Below are positions 52,680 to 61,720 of a stretch of DNA of 64,000 bases, one piece after another. Below the pieces are notes generated by a model. The model was not told where the DNA came from. It saw only the letters and a list, made by a program, of their open reading frames with translations, and made no database searches. How positions within the stretch are numbered: the first letter of the stretch is position 1; each line of letters begins with the position of its first letter. Made by a program: the position numbers and the translations under genes. This stretch comes from CAZNXJ01 sp964577115 (lineage in GTDB: Bacteria; Planctomycetota; Planctomycetia; Pirellulales; Pirellulaceae). Location: positions 124,001 through 188,000 of the forward strand of contig CAZNXJ010000001.1 in the NCBI GenBank assembly GCA_964577115.1. Reading direction: 5' to 3'.

Positions 52680-54083
52680 TTACGCGAGGATGTCGCGGAC
52701 AACCTCGCCGGCGACGTCTGTCAGGCGGTAGTCGCGTCCGGCATGTCGGTAGGTAAGACGCTCGTGGTCCAGTCCGAGTAGGTGCAGAATCGTTGCCTGA
52801 AGATCATGCACATGGACGCGGTTCTCCACCGCGTGGTAGCCGAACTCGTCGGTCGCACCATGCACATAGCCTCCCTTCACACCGCCGCCAGCCAGCCACA
52901 AGCTGAAGCCGTACGGATGATGGTCGCGACCTTCCGCACCCTTTGTCACACCCCGACGCACCTCGCCCATCGGCGTGCGACCGAACTCGCCGGCCCAAAT
53001 TACCAGAGTCTCGTCCAGGAGCCCGCGGCGCTTGAGATCCTGCACCAGGCCCGCCGCCGGCAGGTCGGTCATCGCGCAGTGATCCTCGATGCGCTTGTCG
53101 AGCGAGCCGTGATGATCCCAACTTGAATGCACCAGGTGCACGAAACGCACGCCCCGTTCGACCATGCGGCGCGCGAGCAAACAGTTTGTACCGAAGGCTC
53201 GCGTCGGTTCCGAGTCGATCCCATACATGGCGCGCGTCAGCGCGTCTTCCTGGCTGAAATCGAGCAGCTCGGGCGCGGCCGTCTGCATGCGGAACGCCAT
53301 CTCGTAGCTCGCAATCCGCGATTCAATCTCGCGGTCACCCGTCGCATCCAAGTGCATCTCGTTCAGGTCACGCAGAACGTTGAGCCGAGCGCGCTGCGTG
53401 GCGGGGCTGATCCCGGCTGGCGTCTGCAGATGCAGCACCGGATCGCCCGTGTTCCGGAACGAAACTCCGCGATAGGTCGAAGGCATGAAGCCGCTGCTCC
53501 ACAGCGCACTGCCGGCGCCCTCCAGTCCATGCCCGTCGTCGGACAGCAGCACGAGATACCCAGGAAGATTGTCGGAGACGCTGCCCAGCCCATAGTTAAC
53601 CCAGGAACCCATCGTGGGATGCCCAAACAGCGGCACACCGCTGTGCAGCAGTAGCTGCGCCGGATCGTGGTTGCTCTGCTCGCACCACATCGAACGAATC
53701 AGGCAAATGTCATCCGCGACCTTCCCCGTGTGCGGTAGCAATTCCGACAGCTCCATGCCGCACTCGCCGTGGCGATGGAACTTGCGCGGGCTGGCAAGCA
53801 CCGTCTCCAAAATGCCGCCGGTCGCGCTCTTCTTCGCCTGCACCAGCGACGACGGTAACGGTTTGCCGTGCAGCTCGGCCATCTTCGGTTTGGGGTCGAA
53901 CAAATCGAGCTGCGAAGGGCCGCCCATCATGAAGATGAAGATCACACTCTTCGCACGCGGTGCAAAGTGCGGCTGAAGTGGCGCCGCGCTGCCGTCCGCC
54001 GACAACAAGTGCCACAGCGCCATCGCTCCAATGCCATGGGAACTGCGGGCGAGAAACTCGCGCCGGGAAAGGTTCGTCATCAT
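52680..54083 (-). CDS. DUF1501 protein, pair 3
   Basis: 467 residues with a Tat-type leader (SRREFLARSSHGIGAMALWHLL). Core landmarks: PHFAPRAKSVIFIFMMGGPSQLDLFDPKP, IRSMWCEQSNHDPAQLLLHSG, LARRMVERGVRFVHLVHSSWDHHGSL, WAGEFGRTPMG, GRDHHPYGFSLWLAGGGVKGGYVHGATDEFGYHAVE and HLLGLDHERLTYRHAGRDYRL. It follows the third cytochrome gene after 3 bp and is therefore cotranscribed and probably translationally coupled. It converges with pair 2. Confidence 0.94.
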   Translation of the reverse strand: MMTNLSRREFLARSSHGIGAMALWHLLSADGSAAPLQPHFAPRAKSVIFIFMMGGPSQLDLFDPKPKMAELHGKPLPSSLVQAKKSATGGILETVLASPRKFHRHGECGMELSELLPHTGKVADDICLIRSMWCEQSNHDPAQLLLHSGVPLFGHPTMGSWVNYGLGSVSDNLPGYLVLLSDDGHGLEGAGSALWSSGFMPSTYRGVSFRNTGDPVLHLQTPAGISPATQRARLNVLRDLNEMHLDATGDREIESRIASYEMAFRMQTAAPELLDFSQEDALTRAMYGIDSEPTRAFGTNCLLARRMVERGVRFVHLVHSSWDHHGSLDKRIEDHCAMTDLPAAGLVQDLKRRGLLDETLVIWAGEFGRTPMGEVRRGVTKGAEGRDHHPYGFSLWLAGGGVKGGYVHGATDEFGYHAVENRVHVHDLQATILHLLGLDHERLTYRHAGRDYRLTDVAGEVVRDILA

Positions 54084-54086
54084 CGC

Positions 54087-56636
54087 TCACTCACGATTGA
54101 TAAATTCGTCGAGGTTCAGCAGCACACTGGCCAGTACGACCCACGCCGGATCGCAATGGAACCGGTCCACGTCCAGTAGCTCGCGCTGCGACTCGGGTTC
54201 GTTCGCTAAAATCGCCCGCTGCTCGTCCAGGTACTGGAGCAGCCGCTCGACCTCCTGCGACGTGGGCGAGCGCGCGACAACCAGTTGGAACGCGTAGTCG
54301 AGCCGCTGGGCATCGTCGCCCCGCACCTCGCGGTGCACGCGATCAGCGAGCGCCTTCGCGGCTTCGAGAAAGACCGGGTCGTTGAGCAGGTTAAGCGCCT
54401 GAAGGGGAGTGTTCGAACGCTGCCGTCGCGTACAACTCGTGCTCGTACTCGGCAGATCAAAGGTGACAAACTGCGCGAAGGGACTCGTCCGCTGGAGGAA
54501 CGTGTACAAGCCGCGGCGATAACGATCGGGTCCGGTGCTGGCAATCCACGAGTTGCTATAGCCTTCCTGCGAGACGCTCTCGGGCTGAGGCGGTTTGACG
54601 CTGGGACCTCCCACCGTGCGCGTGAGCAGGCCGCTCGCAGCCAGCGCCGAATCGCGCACGGCTTCACCGGTGAGCCGCAGGCGGAGCTGCCGCGCGACGA
54701 GCGTGTTCAGCGGGTCACGTGTCGCCAGCTCGGGCCGCTCGGCCGATGACTGCCGATAGGTCTCCGAAAGCACGATCTGTCGCAGTGCCGACTTCAGGCT
54801 CCAGCCGTCGCGAACAAATTGCACGGCCAGCCAGTCGAGCAGCTCCGGGTGCGACGGGCGGTCGCCCCGAATGCCGAAGTTCTCCGAGGTTGCCACGATC
54901 CCGCGGCCAAACAATTGTTGCCAAAGTCGATTCACGACAACGCGCGCCGTGAGCGGATGGTCGGGCGAGACGAGCCAGCGGGCAAGCGCGAGGCGATCGG
55001 GTTCACCGTCCACGTCGAGCGGCGGAAGGACCGCCGGCGTCGCCGGCGCAACAACTTCGCCCGGCCGGCGGAAGTCACCACGCTCGTGGATGTGCGTCGT
55101 CCGCTCCACGGGCGACTTCATCATGCCCGGCGCGCGCGTCACCGGCGGCAGCGTCTTTGCGAGCTCTTCCAACTTGCCGCGCAGCGTGTGGAGGTCCAGT
55201 TCTTTGAATTTTTCGGAAAACGGCTCTGGCGACATGCGGAGGAAATAATCCAGCAGCCGGTCTTTCTGGTCCTGCGTGCGTTCGGCCAGCGGGGTCTTAA
55301 TGATGCCGAGCCCTTCGAGCTGCCCCTCGCCAAGGTTCTGGCCCCATTGGAGCCCGAGCAGTTCCAGTTGACGCTCCCAGTAGAAATCCTCGCCCGGATG
55401 CGTTTCAGCGCGCAGCAGCCGCTGCTCCCATTCGGCCTGTAGCGCCGTAAGCGGCTCCGCGACGGGCGCAATCAGCTCCGCCCGCTGGCGATCATACTCC
55501 TTCTTGGCGCGTTCCCACGGCTCGCGTTCGCCCGGAAGCGGCGCGTTGAAGTTCACTTCATCAGCCGTGTTGAAGAAGGCATAGAGCTGGTAGAACTCGC
55601 GCTGTGTGATGGGGTCAAACTTGTGGTCGTGGCACTGCGCGCAGCCGATTGTTAAACCGAGCCACGTCGTGCCGACTGTGACCGTGCGGTCAATCACCTG
55701 ATAAACACGATACTCTTCCAGGTCCGCTCCGCCTTCGCGATTGCTGAGCGTATTGCGCAGAAAGCCGGTTCCCATGCGCTGGGAAATCGTGGCGTCGGGC
55801 AGCAGGTCGCCCGCAAGCTGTTCGATCGTAAATTGATCGAACGGCATGTCGCGATTCAGTGCATCGACGACCCACTGCCGATAACGCCAAGCAACGGGCC
55901 GCAGGAAATCCTGTAAGTATCCATCGCTATCGGCGTAATGGGCCAGGTCCAACCACCAGCGCGCCCAGTGCTCGCCAAAGTGCTCGGACGCCAACAGCCG
56001 ATCGACGACGCGCTCGTACGCGTCGGGCCGAGGATCATGGACGAACGCGTCGACTTCGAGCGGCGACGGGGGCAGGCCGATCAGGTCAAGCGTCACGCGG
56101 CGGATGAGCGTGGCGCGATCGGCCTGTGGTGCGGGCGTGATCGATTCGGCCGCGAGCCGCGCGCGGATGAACCGGTCGATCGGATGCTCGACGCCTTCGA
56201 CCTCCGGTGGTTCAATCTGCTGCGGTGGAATGAAAGCCCAGTGCGGTTCGTACTTGGCGCCTTGCACTATCCAGCGGCGCAGCGTCTCGCGCTCAGCCGC
56301 AGTAAGACTCAGCCCCGTGTCCACGGGCGGCATGCGCAGGCTTTCGTCCTCGCTTGTCACGCGCGCCCACAGTTCACTTTGCTCAAGATCGCCCGGCACG
56401 ATGGCCGTAGCGCCCGAATCGAGCGGCGCGGTGCTCGCCGAGCGGACATCGAGCCGCAGACCGGCCTCGCGATGCGCGCTATCGAAGCCATGGCAGGCGA
56501 AACATTTGTCGGCCAGTATGGGCAAGACATCGCGGTTGTACTGCACAGGCGCTTCGCCTTCGGCCGCCAGCGCGGCGGCCAGGGGCGCAAAAACCATGAG
56601 CAGCATCGCCGGCAACCAGCACAACATCCGAACCAT
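54087..56636 (-). CDS. Planctomycete cytochrome protein (PSCyt1 + DUF1549 + DUF1553), pair 3
   Basis: 849 residues, the shortest and most canonical of the three. Signal (about 1-25, MLLMVFAPLAAALAAEG), C45-x-x-C48-H49 (KCFACHG), DUF1549 with C332-x-x-C335-H336 (GCAQCHDHKFDP), DUF1553 with HPLTARVVVNRLWQQLFGRGIV and HPELLDWLAVQFV (landmarks). No large insertion is present. Its promoter region is shared with the divergent AraC/XylR-type regulator and carries a 9-bp inverted repeat 69-97 bp before its start, suggesting direct control by that regulator. Confidence 0.93.
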   Translation of the reverse strand: MVRMLCWLPAMLLMVFAPLAAALAAEGEAPVQYNRDVLPILADKCFACHGFDSAHREAGLRLDVRSASTAPLDSGATAIVPGDLEQSELWARVTSEDESLRMPPVDTGLSLTAAERETLRRWIVQGAKYEPHWAFIPPQQIEPPEVEGVEHPIDRFIRARLAAESITPAPQADRATLIRRVTLDLIGLPPSPLEVDAFVHDPRPDAYERVVDRLLASEHFGEHWARWWLDLAHYADSDGYLQDFLRPVAWRYRQWVVDALNRDMPFDQFTIEQLAGDLLPDATISQRMGTGFLRNTLSNREGGADLEEYRVYQVIDRTVTVGTTWLGLTIGCAQCHDHKFDPITQREFYQLYAFFNTADEVNFNAPLPGEREPWERAKKEYDRQRAELIAPVAEPLTALQAEWEQRLLRAETHPGEDFYWERQLELLGLQWGQNLGEGQLEGLGIIKTPLAERTQDQKDRLLDYFLRMSPEPFSEKFKELDLHTLRGKLEELAKTLPPVTRAPGMMKSPVERTTHIHERGDFRRPGEVVAPATPAVLPPLDVDGEPDRLALARWLVSPDHPLTARVVVNRLWQQLFGRGIVATSENFGIRGDRPSHPELLDWLAVQFVRDGWSLKSALRQIVLSETYRQSSAERPELATRDPLNTLVARQLRLRLTGEAVRDSALAASGLLTRTVGGPSVKPPQPESVSQEGYSNSWIASTGPDRYRRGLYTFLQRTSPFAQFVTFDLPSTSTSCTRRQRSNTPLQALNLLNDPVFLEAAKALADRVHREVRGDDAQRLDYAFQLVVARSPTSQEVERLLQYLDEQRAILANEPESQRELLDVDRFHCDPAWVVLASVLLNLDEFINRE

Positions 56637-56704
56637 AACTCTCGTTCTCGCTTTCGTGACCTGCTCTCAGCCTATCGTGCCCCGCCGCGCGGCTCCATGA
56701 TAAA

Positions 56705-56733
56705 ATGCGCAAAACATTTTAGGATTTGCGCAT
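56705..56733. promoter_or_regulatory. Inverted-repeat operator between cytochrome pair 3 and the regulator
   Basis: Perfect 9-bp arms ATGCGCAAA and TTTGCGCAT are separated by 11 bases, so half-sites are two helical turns apart. A TAAAAT-like -10 element begins just before the left arm. The adjoining regulator gene starts 16 bp to the right. Confidence 0.7.
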
Positions 56734-56748
56734 GCCCGACTTGGCTCC

Positions 56749-57906
56749 ATGGATTCCACGCCCCGGATCGCTCTCCAGATCGACACCTCGACCGGGTTCA
56801 GCTCGCAACTGATCCAGGGCGTGGTGCAGTATGTGCGCGAGCACCAGCGCTGGACGCTGCTCGTGCAGTCACGGGGAGCGCGCGAGCGGTGGCGGATTCC
56901 GGCCCATTGGAAGCCCAATGGCGTGATCGCTCGCGTGACCCAGGCGTCCCAGGCGCGCGACCTGGCGAAGCTGGAGGTGCCGGTGCTGAACGTTTCGCGC
57001 AGCGTGATCAGCGGCTATCCATTCCCGCAGGTAACCATCGAAGAGCGGCTAATTGGCGAGTGGGCAGCCGACCACTTGCTCGAACGGGGCTTCACGAACT
57101 TCGGCTACCTGGGGCTTTCGACGCAAGCGAACTATACCGACCGGTGTGGGCCGGCCTTTTGTGAGCGTTTGGCGGAACACGGTTTCGAATGTGCTACGTT
57201 CCGCCCGTTCAGCGCAGGAGGGCGAGCGCGCGAGGAGCCGACGATTGCCGAGCTGCGGCGATGGCTCCGTTCGCTGGCTCGACCGCTGGGCGTGCTCGCA
57301 GTGGGCATCGAGGACGCGTTCGCGCTGACCGAAGCGTGCTGGTCGACGTCGGATCTGCGCGTCCCGGACTCGGTGGCCATCCTATGTGGCGAAGATGATC
57401 CGCTGCTTTCGAGCATTTCTAACCCGCCGCTCTCATGCATCGACCCGGATGCTCGGCGAGTGGGTTACGTCGCCGCCGAGCAGCTCGATGCGCTCCTGAG
57501 CGGCGGAGCCGACATCGCTGCGCGGCGGCTGATTCCACCGCGGCAGATTGTCGTGCGGCAATCCACCGACACCTCGGCGTTTGACGACGCGGATATCGTC
57601 GAGGCGGTACGTTTTATCCGGACGGCTGCGGGTACCCCGATTCAGGTCGACGATGTAGCGCAACATGTGGCGATTTCGCGCCGATCGCTCGAGCAGCGGT
57701 TTACGCGCCTGGTGGGACGCACGCCGGCGGCTGAAATTCGCCGGGTTCGGATCGAGCGGGTGAAAGAACTGCTGCGTGACACGGACTGGCCAATGCCGCG
57801 TATCGCGGCGGCGGCCGGATTCTCCAGCGCCGAAGTGATGAATCACACCTTCCGCCGCGTACTCAACCTGACACCCACCGCCTATCGGCGCATGGCGCGC
57901 AGCTAA
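56749..57906 (+). CDS. XylR-type AraC-family transcriptional regulator with LacI-like sensor domain
   Basis: 385 residues. Residues 5-275 are a periplasmic-binding-protein-like sensor related to LacI/XylR (RIALQIDTSTGFSSQLIQGVVQYVREHQRWTLLV opening, GVIARVTQ, LERGFTNFGYLGL, SVAILCGEDDPLLSSISNPPLSCIDPDARRVGYVAAEQL). Residues 285-385 hold two AraC helix-turn-helix motifs (VDDVAQHVAISRRSLEQRFTRLVGRTPAAEIRRVRIERVKELL and MPRIAAAAGFSSAEVMNHTFRRVLNLTPTAYRR). This architecture senses a sugar and activates divergent catabolic genes in other bacteria. Here it is divergent from the cytochrome/DUF1501 pair 3, with a clear inverted repeat between them. Confidence 0.92.
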   Translation: MDSTPRIALQIDTSTGFSSQLIQGVVQYVREHQRWTLLVQSRGARERWRIPAHWKPNGVIARVTQASQARDLAKLEVPVLNVSRSVISGYPFPQVTIEERLIGEWAADHLLERGFTNFGYLGLSTQANYTDRCGPAFCERLAEHGFECATFRPFSAGGRAREEPTIAELRRWLRSLARPLGVLAVGIEDAFALTEACWSTSDLRVPDSVAILCGEDDPLLSSISNPPLSCIDPDARRVGYVAAEQLDALLSGGADIAARRLIPPRQIVVRQSTDTSAFDDADIVEAVRFIRTAAGTPIQVDDVAQHVAISRRSLEQRFTRLVGRTPAAEIRRVRIERVKELLRDTDWPMPRIAAAAGFSSAEVMNHTFRRVLNLTPTAYRRMARS

Positions 57907-57993
57907 GCCGTCGTTCGGCTCTTGTCAGCTCGCACTGAATCCTTCGCCGCTTGTCCACGAAACAGCTCACGCCACCTCCCGCTTGCAATCCGC

Positions 57994-58290
57994 TTACAGT
58001 TCGCGTGCCACGTGCAGTGGTCCCTCGCGGTTCAGGAAGGCTCGGATGTCCGCTAGCGCCTTCACGACCAACTCGCGCCGCCGTGGATCGACGACAACGT
58101 CGAGCGACGATTGCAACTGATTGGCGAGTCGCTCGGCCGCCTCACCGGCGGTGGTCCCGCCGACGCGCATTTCGGGGAACGTCTGATGGTGGACCTGAAT
58201 GGCATCCACACCACACGAGCTGCAAGGGTGATGCGTCACGATAACGTTGGTCGGATCGGTGGAGGTATTTTCAGTCGAGTTGTTACTCAT
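57994..58290 (-). CDS. Small conserved protein of unknown function
   Basis: 98 residues. AAAGGAG lies seven bases before the ATG, so translation is likely. A Ser/Thr-rich start is followed by VIVTHHPCSSCG (a possible metal-binding CxxC), a Q.HHQTFPEMR stretch, and a C-terminal helical region GEAAERLANQLQSSLDVV...RRELVVKALADIRAFL. I recognise no family. It lies 37 bp after the sdhB stop on the same strand and could be cotranscribed with it. Confidence 0.75.
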   Translation of the reverse strand: MSNNSTENTSTDPTNVIVTHHPCSSCGVDAIQVHHQTFPEMRVGGTTAGEAAERLANQLQSSLDVVVDPRRRELVVKALADIRAFLNREGPLHVAREL

Positions 58291-58327
58291 TCGATGACTC
58301 CTTTCTGATGACTTCGAGCAGCCGTTG

Positions 58328-59176
58328 TTATTGATCGAACCAGCGCCGCAGAGCGCGCATCGTCACTGCGCGCCCGGCGCGACCCCAGGAGGTCATGAGC
58401 GGAATCCGTTTCGGACATACTGCCTGGCAGTTCGCGGCCTTGCCGCAGTCCTGAATGCCGCCGGGTGCCATCAATGCATCCAAACGCCTCTCGGCCATCA
58501 TCCGACCAATCGGATGCGAATTCATCAACATCACCTGACTGTTCGCATGGGCGCCGATGAACTGGCGATCGTATTCCGCTTGGCGCCGAGCCGCAAATTC
58601 CTCTTCCGTTTCCTCGGGGCGTCGTATGAGCTCGATCTTCTTGTATTGCGGGCAAGCTTCCAAACAGCTGCCACAGCTAATGCATGTACTCAGCGGATAG
58701 GCCTGCTGCTGGCTATCAGGCGACTGCCTCGGACCTGGGCCGCGGTCGTTGTAGTCGTCGACCTCGACCCAACATTCAAGCTTTTCGAGCGCTCGAAACA
58801 GGCGGTCGCGCGCGACCATGAGGTCGCGAATGACAGGGAACTTTGTGAGCGGCCTCAGCTCGATGACATCGTTACCGTCCGATAGAAGGCGGTCGACGAG
58901 CGACGAGCAACCTTGCGCGACGCGGCCGTTCACCAGCATCGTGCACGAACCGCAGACTTCTTCAAGACAATTCGCGTCGTAGGCCACCGGCGCCACGGCT
59001 TTGTTGGTCGCCGTGACAGGGTTCGCGGCGATCTTTTGCAGAACGCTTGTGATATTCAGCCCGGGTTCGTAAGGCACGCGAAAGCGTTCCCAGTAGCTTG
59101 GCGTCTCCGGCCGATCCTGACGCAGGATACGCACGTCGAAGTATTCGCGCTCCGCTGAACTCGGCTGCGTTGGCAT
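58328..59176 (-). CDS. sdhB: Succinate dehydrogenase/fumarate reductase iron-sulfur subunit
   Basis: 282 residues from the ATG at 59176, supported by GGAGGG. The [2Fe-2S] ligands are Cys70, Cys75, Cys78 and Cys90 (CLEEVCGSCTM...C). The C-terminal clusters use CISCGSCLEACP at 165-176 and CGKAANCQAVCP at 244-255. The size and cluster spacing match the B. subtilis-type SdhB. It passes electrons from the flavoprotein to quinone in the membrane complex. No sdhA or cytochrome b gene flanks it (upstream 339 bp hold no gene; downstream is the small unknown protein), so the complex genes are split. Confidence 0.96.
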   Translation of the reverse strand: MPTQPSSAEREYFDVRILRQDRPETPSYWERFRVPYEPGLNITSVLQKIAANPVTATNKAVAPVAYDANCLEEVCGSCTMLVNGRVAQGCSSLVDRLLSDGNDVIELRPLTKFPVIRDLMVARDRLFRALEKLECWVEVDDYNDRGPGPRQSPDSQQQAYPLSTCISCGSCLEACPQYKKIELIRRPEETEEEFAARRQAEYDRQFIGAHANSQVMLMNSHPIGRMMAERRLDALMAPGGIQDCGKAANCQAVCPKRIPLMTSWGRAGRAVTMRALRRWFDQ

Positions 59177-59515
59177 GGAATCCCTCCGGTTACGCCGCTC
59201 GACGGAAGACCATGCTCTGGCCTCAGTGCAATCGTTGGCTCCCACTGGCTATGGAGTCCTGACCGGGCGTCAAGCGCACTGGCGGGCACCGGCATGACAA
59301 TAGCGCCATCCTAGGACTGAGAGCGGGTCCGTGCATCCCCGCCGGCGAGCTAAAACGTCCAATGCGCGCAAACCTCTTGCGCTCGCAGCTCAAAAGCAGC
59401 AAATCAAATGCCTTCGGCGGCAACCACACGAGCTTCAAAAGCGTGTCCGCAGCCGCTTGCTTCTCCGACGGCGTCCATCAGGGGATAGACGTATGCGTGG
59501 AGCCTCGCTTGCGCG
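59177..59515. other. 339-bp gap between sdhB and methyltransferase, no gene seen
   Basis: The frames in this stretch, such as plus 59331-59615, overlap the methyltransferase end and have no motif. It likely holds the sdhB promoter. Confidence 0.45.
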
Positions 59516-60448
59516 CTACAAGAGATCGCGCGCCTTTGTTTGGCGGACGCGCCTGCGGGGTTTACGCTGGCCGCTGCCGAGCGTCTTCCCTTCCGACGTT
59601 TTCGGCGCGCTGTAGAGCGGATTGGCAGGGCCATCGAGCGGGTCGCCGGCCTGGGCGGCATCGAGCCGCTGGTTGATGCGCGCCGCATATTCGCTCGAAA
59701 GCTCGAACCCGAGCCAGCGGCGGCCGAGCTTCTTAGCGACGACGAGCGTCGTGCCGCTGCCGCCGAAGGGATCGACCACCAGATCACCCGGGTTCGAGCT
59801 AAAACGGATGATGCGGCCGAGCAACTGTTCCGGCATCTGGCAGCCGTGAAACCCTTCGCGCTCTTTGAACGTGCCCGCCACGCGCGCGTAGTACCACGTG
59901 TCTTCCTGCGCGGTGAAGCCTTCCGGCAGATCCTGCGGCCGCAGGATCCAGGTGTTGTCCGGCAGGCGGCCGCGCGGGTTAGCGCGGCTATCGGCATAAA
60001 CGAGCTGACGGGCGCTCGGCACGCGCACCTCCGGATCCTCGCTGTTGAACGTGAACTCGTTCGGATCCTTGATGAAGTGGAACAGGTGGGTGTGGGAGCG
60101 GCTGAAACCGCGTTTGCAGTTGACGCCAAAGGTGTAGTACCAGATGACCCAACTGCGGCAGTGAAAGCCGATCTCACGTTGCGCGAGCAGCTTGAGTTCC
60201 GCGGCATACTCGTCGCCAATGGCCAGCCAGAACGTCCCTGTACTCTTCAGCACGCGGTGCAGCTCGCTGATCCACTGCCGGCACCATTCCAAGTATTCCT
60301 CGTCGCGGCGCCGGTCGTCGTAAACGTCGTATTCGTACCCGATATTGAACGGGGGATCGGCAAAGGCGAGGTCCACGCTTCCGGTATCAACCTGCTTGAG
60401 CCCCTCAATGCAATCCATCGAATAGAGACGATTCACTTCCAGCGTCAT
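59516..60448 (-). CDS. Orphan beta-class site-specific DNA methyltransferase
   Basis: 310 residues from the ATG at 60448. Motif IV DPPF at 31-34 comes before motif I DPFGGSGTT at 226-234, the beta-class order of N6-adenine or N4-cytosine methyltransferases. The middle contains WYYTFGVNCKRGFSRSHTHLFHFIKDP, typical of the target-recognition part of this class (landmark). A basic tail (RKPRRRVRQTKARDLL) ends the protein. No restriction endonuclease gene is adjacent, so it is an orphan or solitary methylase, possibly regulatory or phage-derived. The target sequence cannot be read from the protein. Confidence 0.92.
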   Translation of the reverse strand: MTLEVNRLYSMDCIEGLKQVDTGSVDLAFADPPFNIGYEYDVYDDRRRDEEYLEWCRQWISELHRVLKSTGTFWLAIGDEYAAELKLLAQREIGFHCRSWVIWYYTFGVNCKRGFSRSHTHLFHFIKDPNEFTFNSEDPEVRVPSARQLVYADSRANPRGRLPDNTWILRPQDLPEGFTAQEDTWYYARVAGTFKEREGFHGCQMPEQLLGRIIRFSSNPGDLVVDPFGGSGTTLVVAKKLGRRWLGFELSSEYAARINQRLDAAQAGDPLDGPANPLYSAPKTSEGKTLGSGQRKPRRRVRQTKARDLL

Positions 60449-60537
60449 GGTGCACTCTCTCCAAGGTTCCCAAAGGTGCTGATGCAGCAATCGTAGGGAG
60501 AGCGCGCGCGCGACACAAGGAGCATCGCCCGATAATG

Positions 60538-61569
60538 TCACTGCGGCGCACGAGCGGTGACGATGGCATAACCTTTGACGGGTTCCGCGTGCACATCGTC
60601 GAACCACTGTGGTGCCTCTTCGAGGTACCATTCGGGCGATTTTGTGACGACGATGAGCCGTCCGCCGGGCGCGAGCGAGCGGTCAGCAGCCTCGAGAAAT
60701 GATTGCGCGATGCGGAAGTGCGAATAGTAGGGGGGATTGGCGAGCACCAGCTGATAACGCTGCTCGCCGTCAAACTGGTCGCTCATCGTCAACTCGGCTA
60801 CAACGTTCTCGAGTTCATTCCACGCAGCGCCAATCTCCGTGCATTGGATCGCGCGAGCATTCGTATCGACAGCGCGCACCTCGACGTCCGAGCGCGCCGC
60901 GGCCGCCAGCGCGACCACTCCACTACCGCACCCGAGATCCAGCACACGATCGCCCGAGCGCACGTCCATGGCTTCCAGCAATCGCCGAGCACCCGGGTCA
61001 ACGCGGCGATGCGCGAATACACCGGGCCGCGTGTATGCGCGCAGCAGCCGGGATTCGTCGCGGAATACGACCTCACAGCCGAAGTCCTTCACCTTCTTCA
61101 GCGGCCCCGTCTTGTGCGCAAGATACGCCACCGCTCCCGCGCCCTCACACCGCTCGACGCGCGCAAACAGCTTGCGCATTTCGGCATGGAGCCACGTATC
61201 ACGCACGTTGTCGGTCGACGCGGCTAGCAGTCCGCCAACTTCGAGCCGTTCGTGAGCCTGCTGCATCAGCTCGCGCGTTAGCTCGGCCTCGCCGTGCGCG
61301 CTAAGCGGCAGCAGAGCGGCCTCGAACGGACCCTCGGGCAGGTCCGCATCGCAAACAAGCTGTAGGTTCGGAAGATTCGGATACAGCGTCGGCAGCTCGG
61401 CCGCCGCCAGTTCAGCGCGATACAGATCCAGGAACCAGCAGGAAACCTGCGCCTCCGGGAATCGCTCGGCCGCTGCACCCGCCAATTGACCTCGCCCGAC
61501 GGAAAGCGTCAGCACGCGCCCGCCGGCGACCCGGTCGAGCAGTTCGATGAGAAGTTGCTCTTGCTTCAT
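60538..61569 (-). CDS. RsmC/RlmG-like class I methyltransferase
   Basis: 343 residues from the ATG at 61569 (GAAGGG upstream). As in RsmC/RlmG proteins, a degenerate N-terminal methyltransferase domain (about 1-170, TLSVGRGQLAG) is followed by an active one: TRPGVFAHRRVDPGARRLLEA, SAM-binding DLGCGSG at 211-217 and NPPYY at 278-282, typical of N2-guanine rRNA methyltransferases (landmarks). The stop lies 89 bp before the orphan DNA methyltransferase start on the same strand. Probable rRNA target, inferred from architecture; the exact base is unknown. Confidence 0.87.
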   Translation of the reverse strand: MKQEQLLIELLDRVAGGRVLTLSVGRGQLAGAAAERFPEAQVSCWFLDLYRAELAAAELPTLYPNLPNLQLVCDADLPEGPFEAALLPLSAHGEAELTRELMQQAHERLEVGGLLAASTDNVRDTWLHAEMRKLFARVERCEGAGAVAYLAHKTGPLKKVKDFGCEVVFRDESRLLRAYTRPGVFAHRRVDPGARRLLEAMDVRSGDRVLDLGCGSGVVALAAAARSDVEVRAVDTNARAIQCTEIGAAWNELENVVAELTMSDQFDGEQRYQLVLANPPYYSHFRIAQSFLEAADRSLAPGGRLIVVTKSPEWYLEEAPQWFDDVHAEPVKGYAIVTARAPQ

Positions 61570-61720
61570 CAGCCCTTCGGAGGCGGCCGTCGATTGCCGC
61601 CGTGCGCCCGCGAAGGCTCGGTGAACGGGCACTCGCGAACTCCCTGTCGGCGCCTAGCGATAACGCCGCCGCGCACCGGGGGCTCCAGGAACCGCCCTTC
61701 AATCTTTTCCATGCGCTTGT

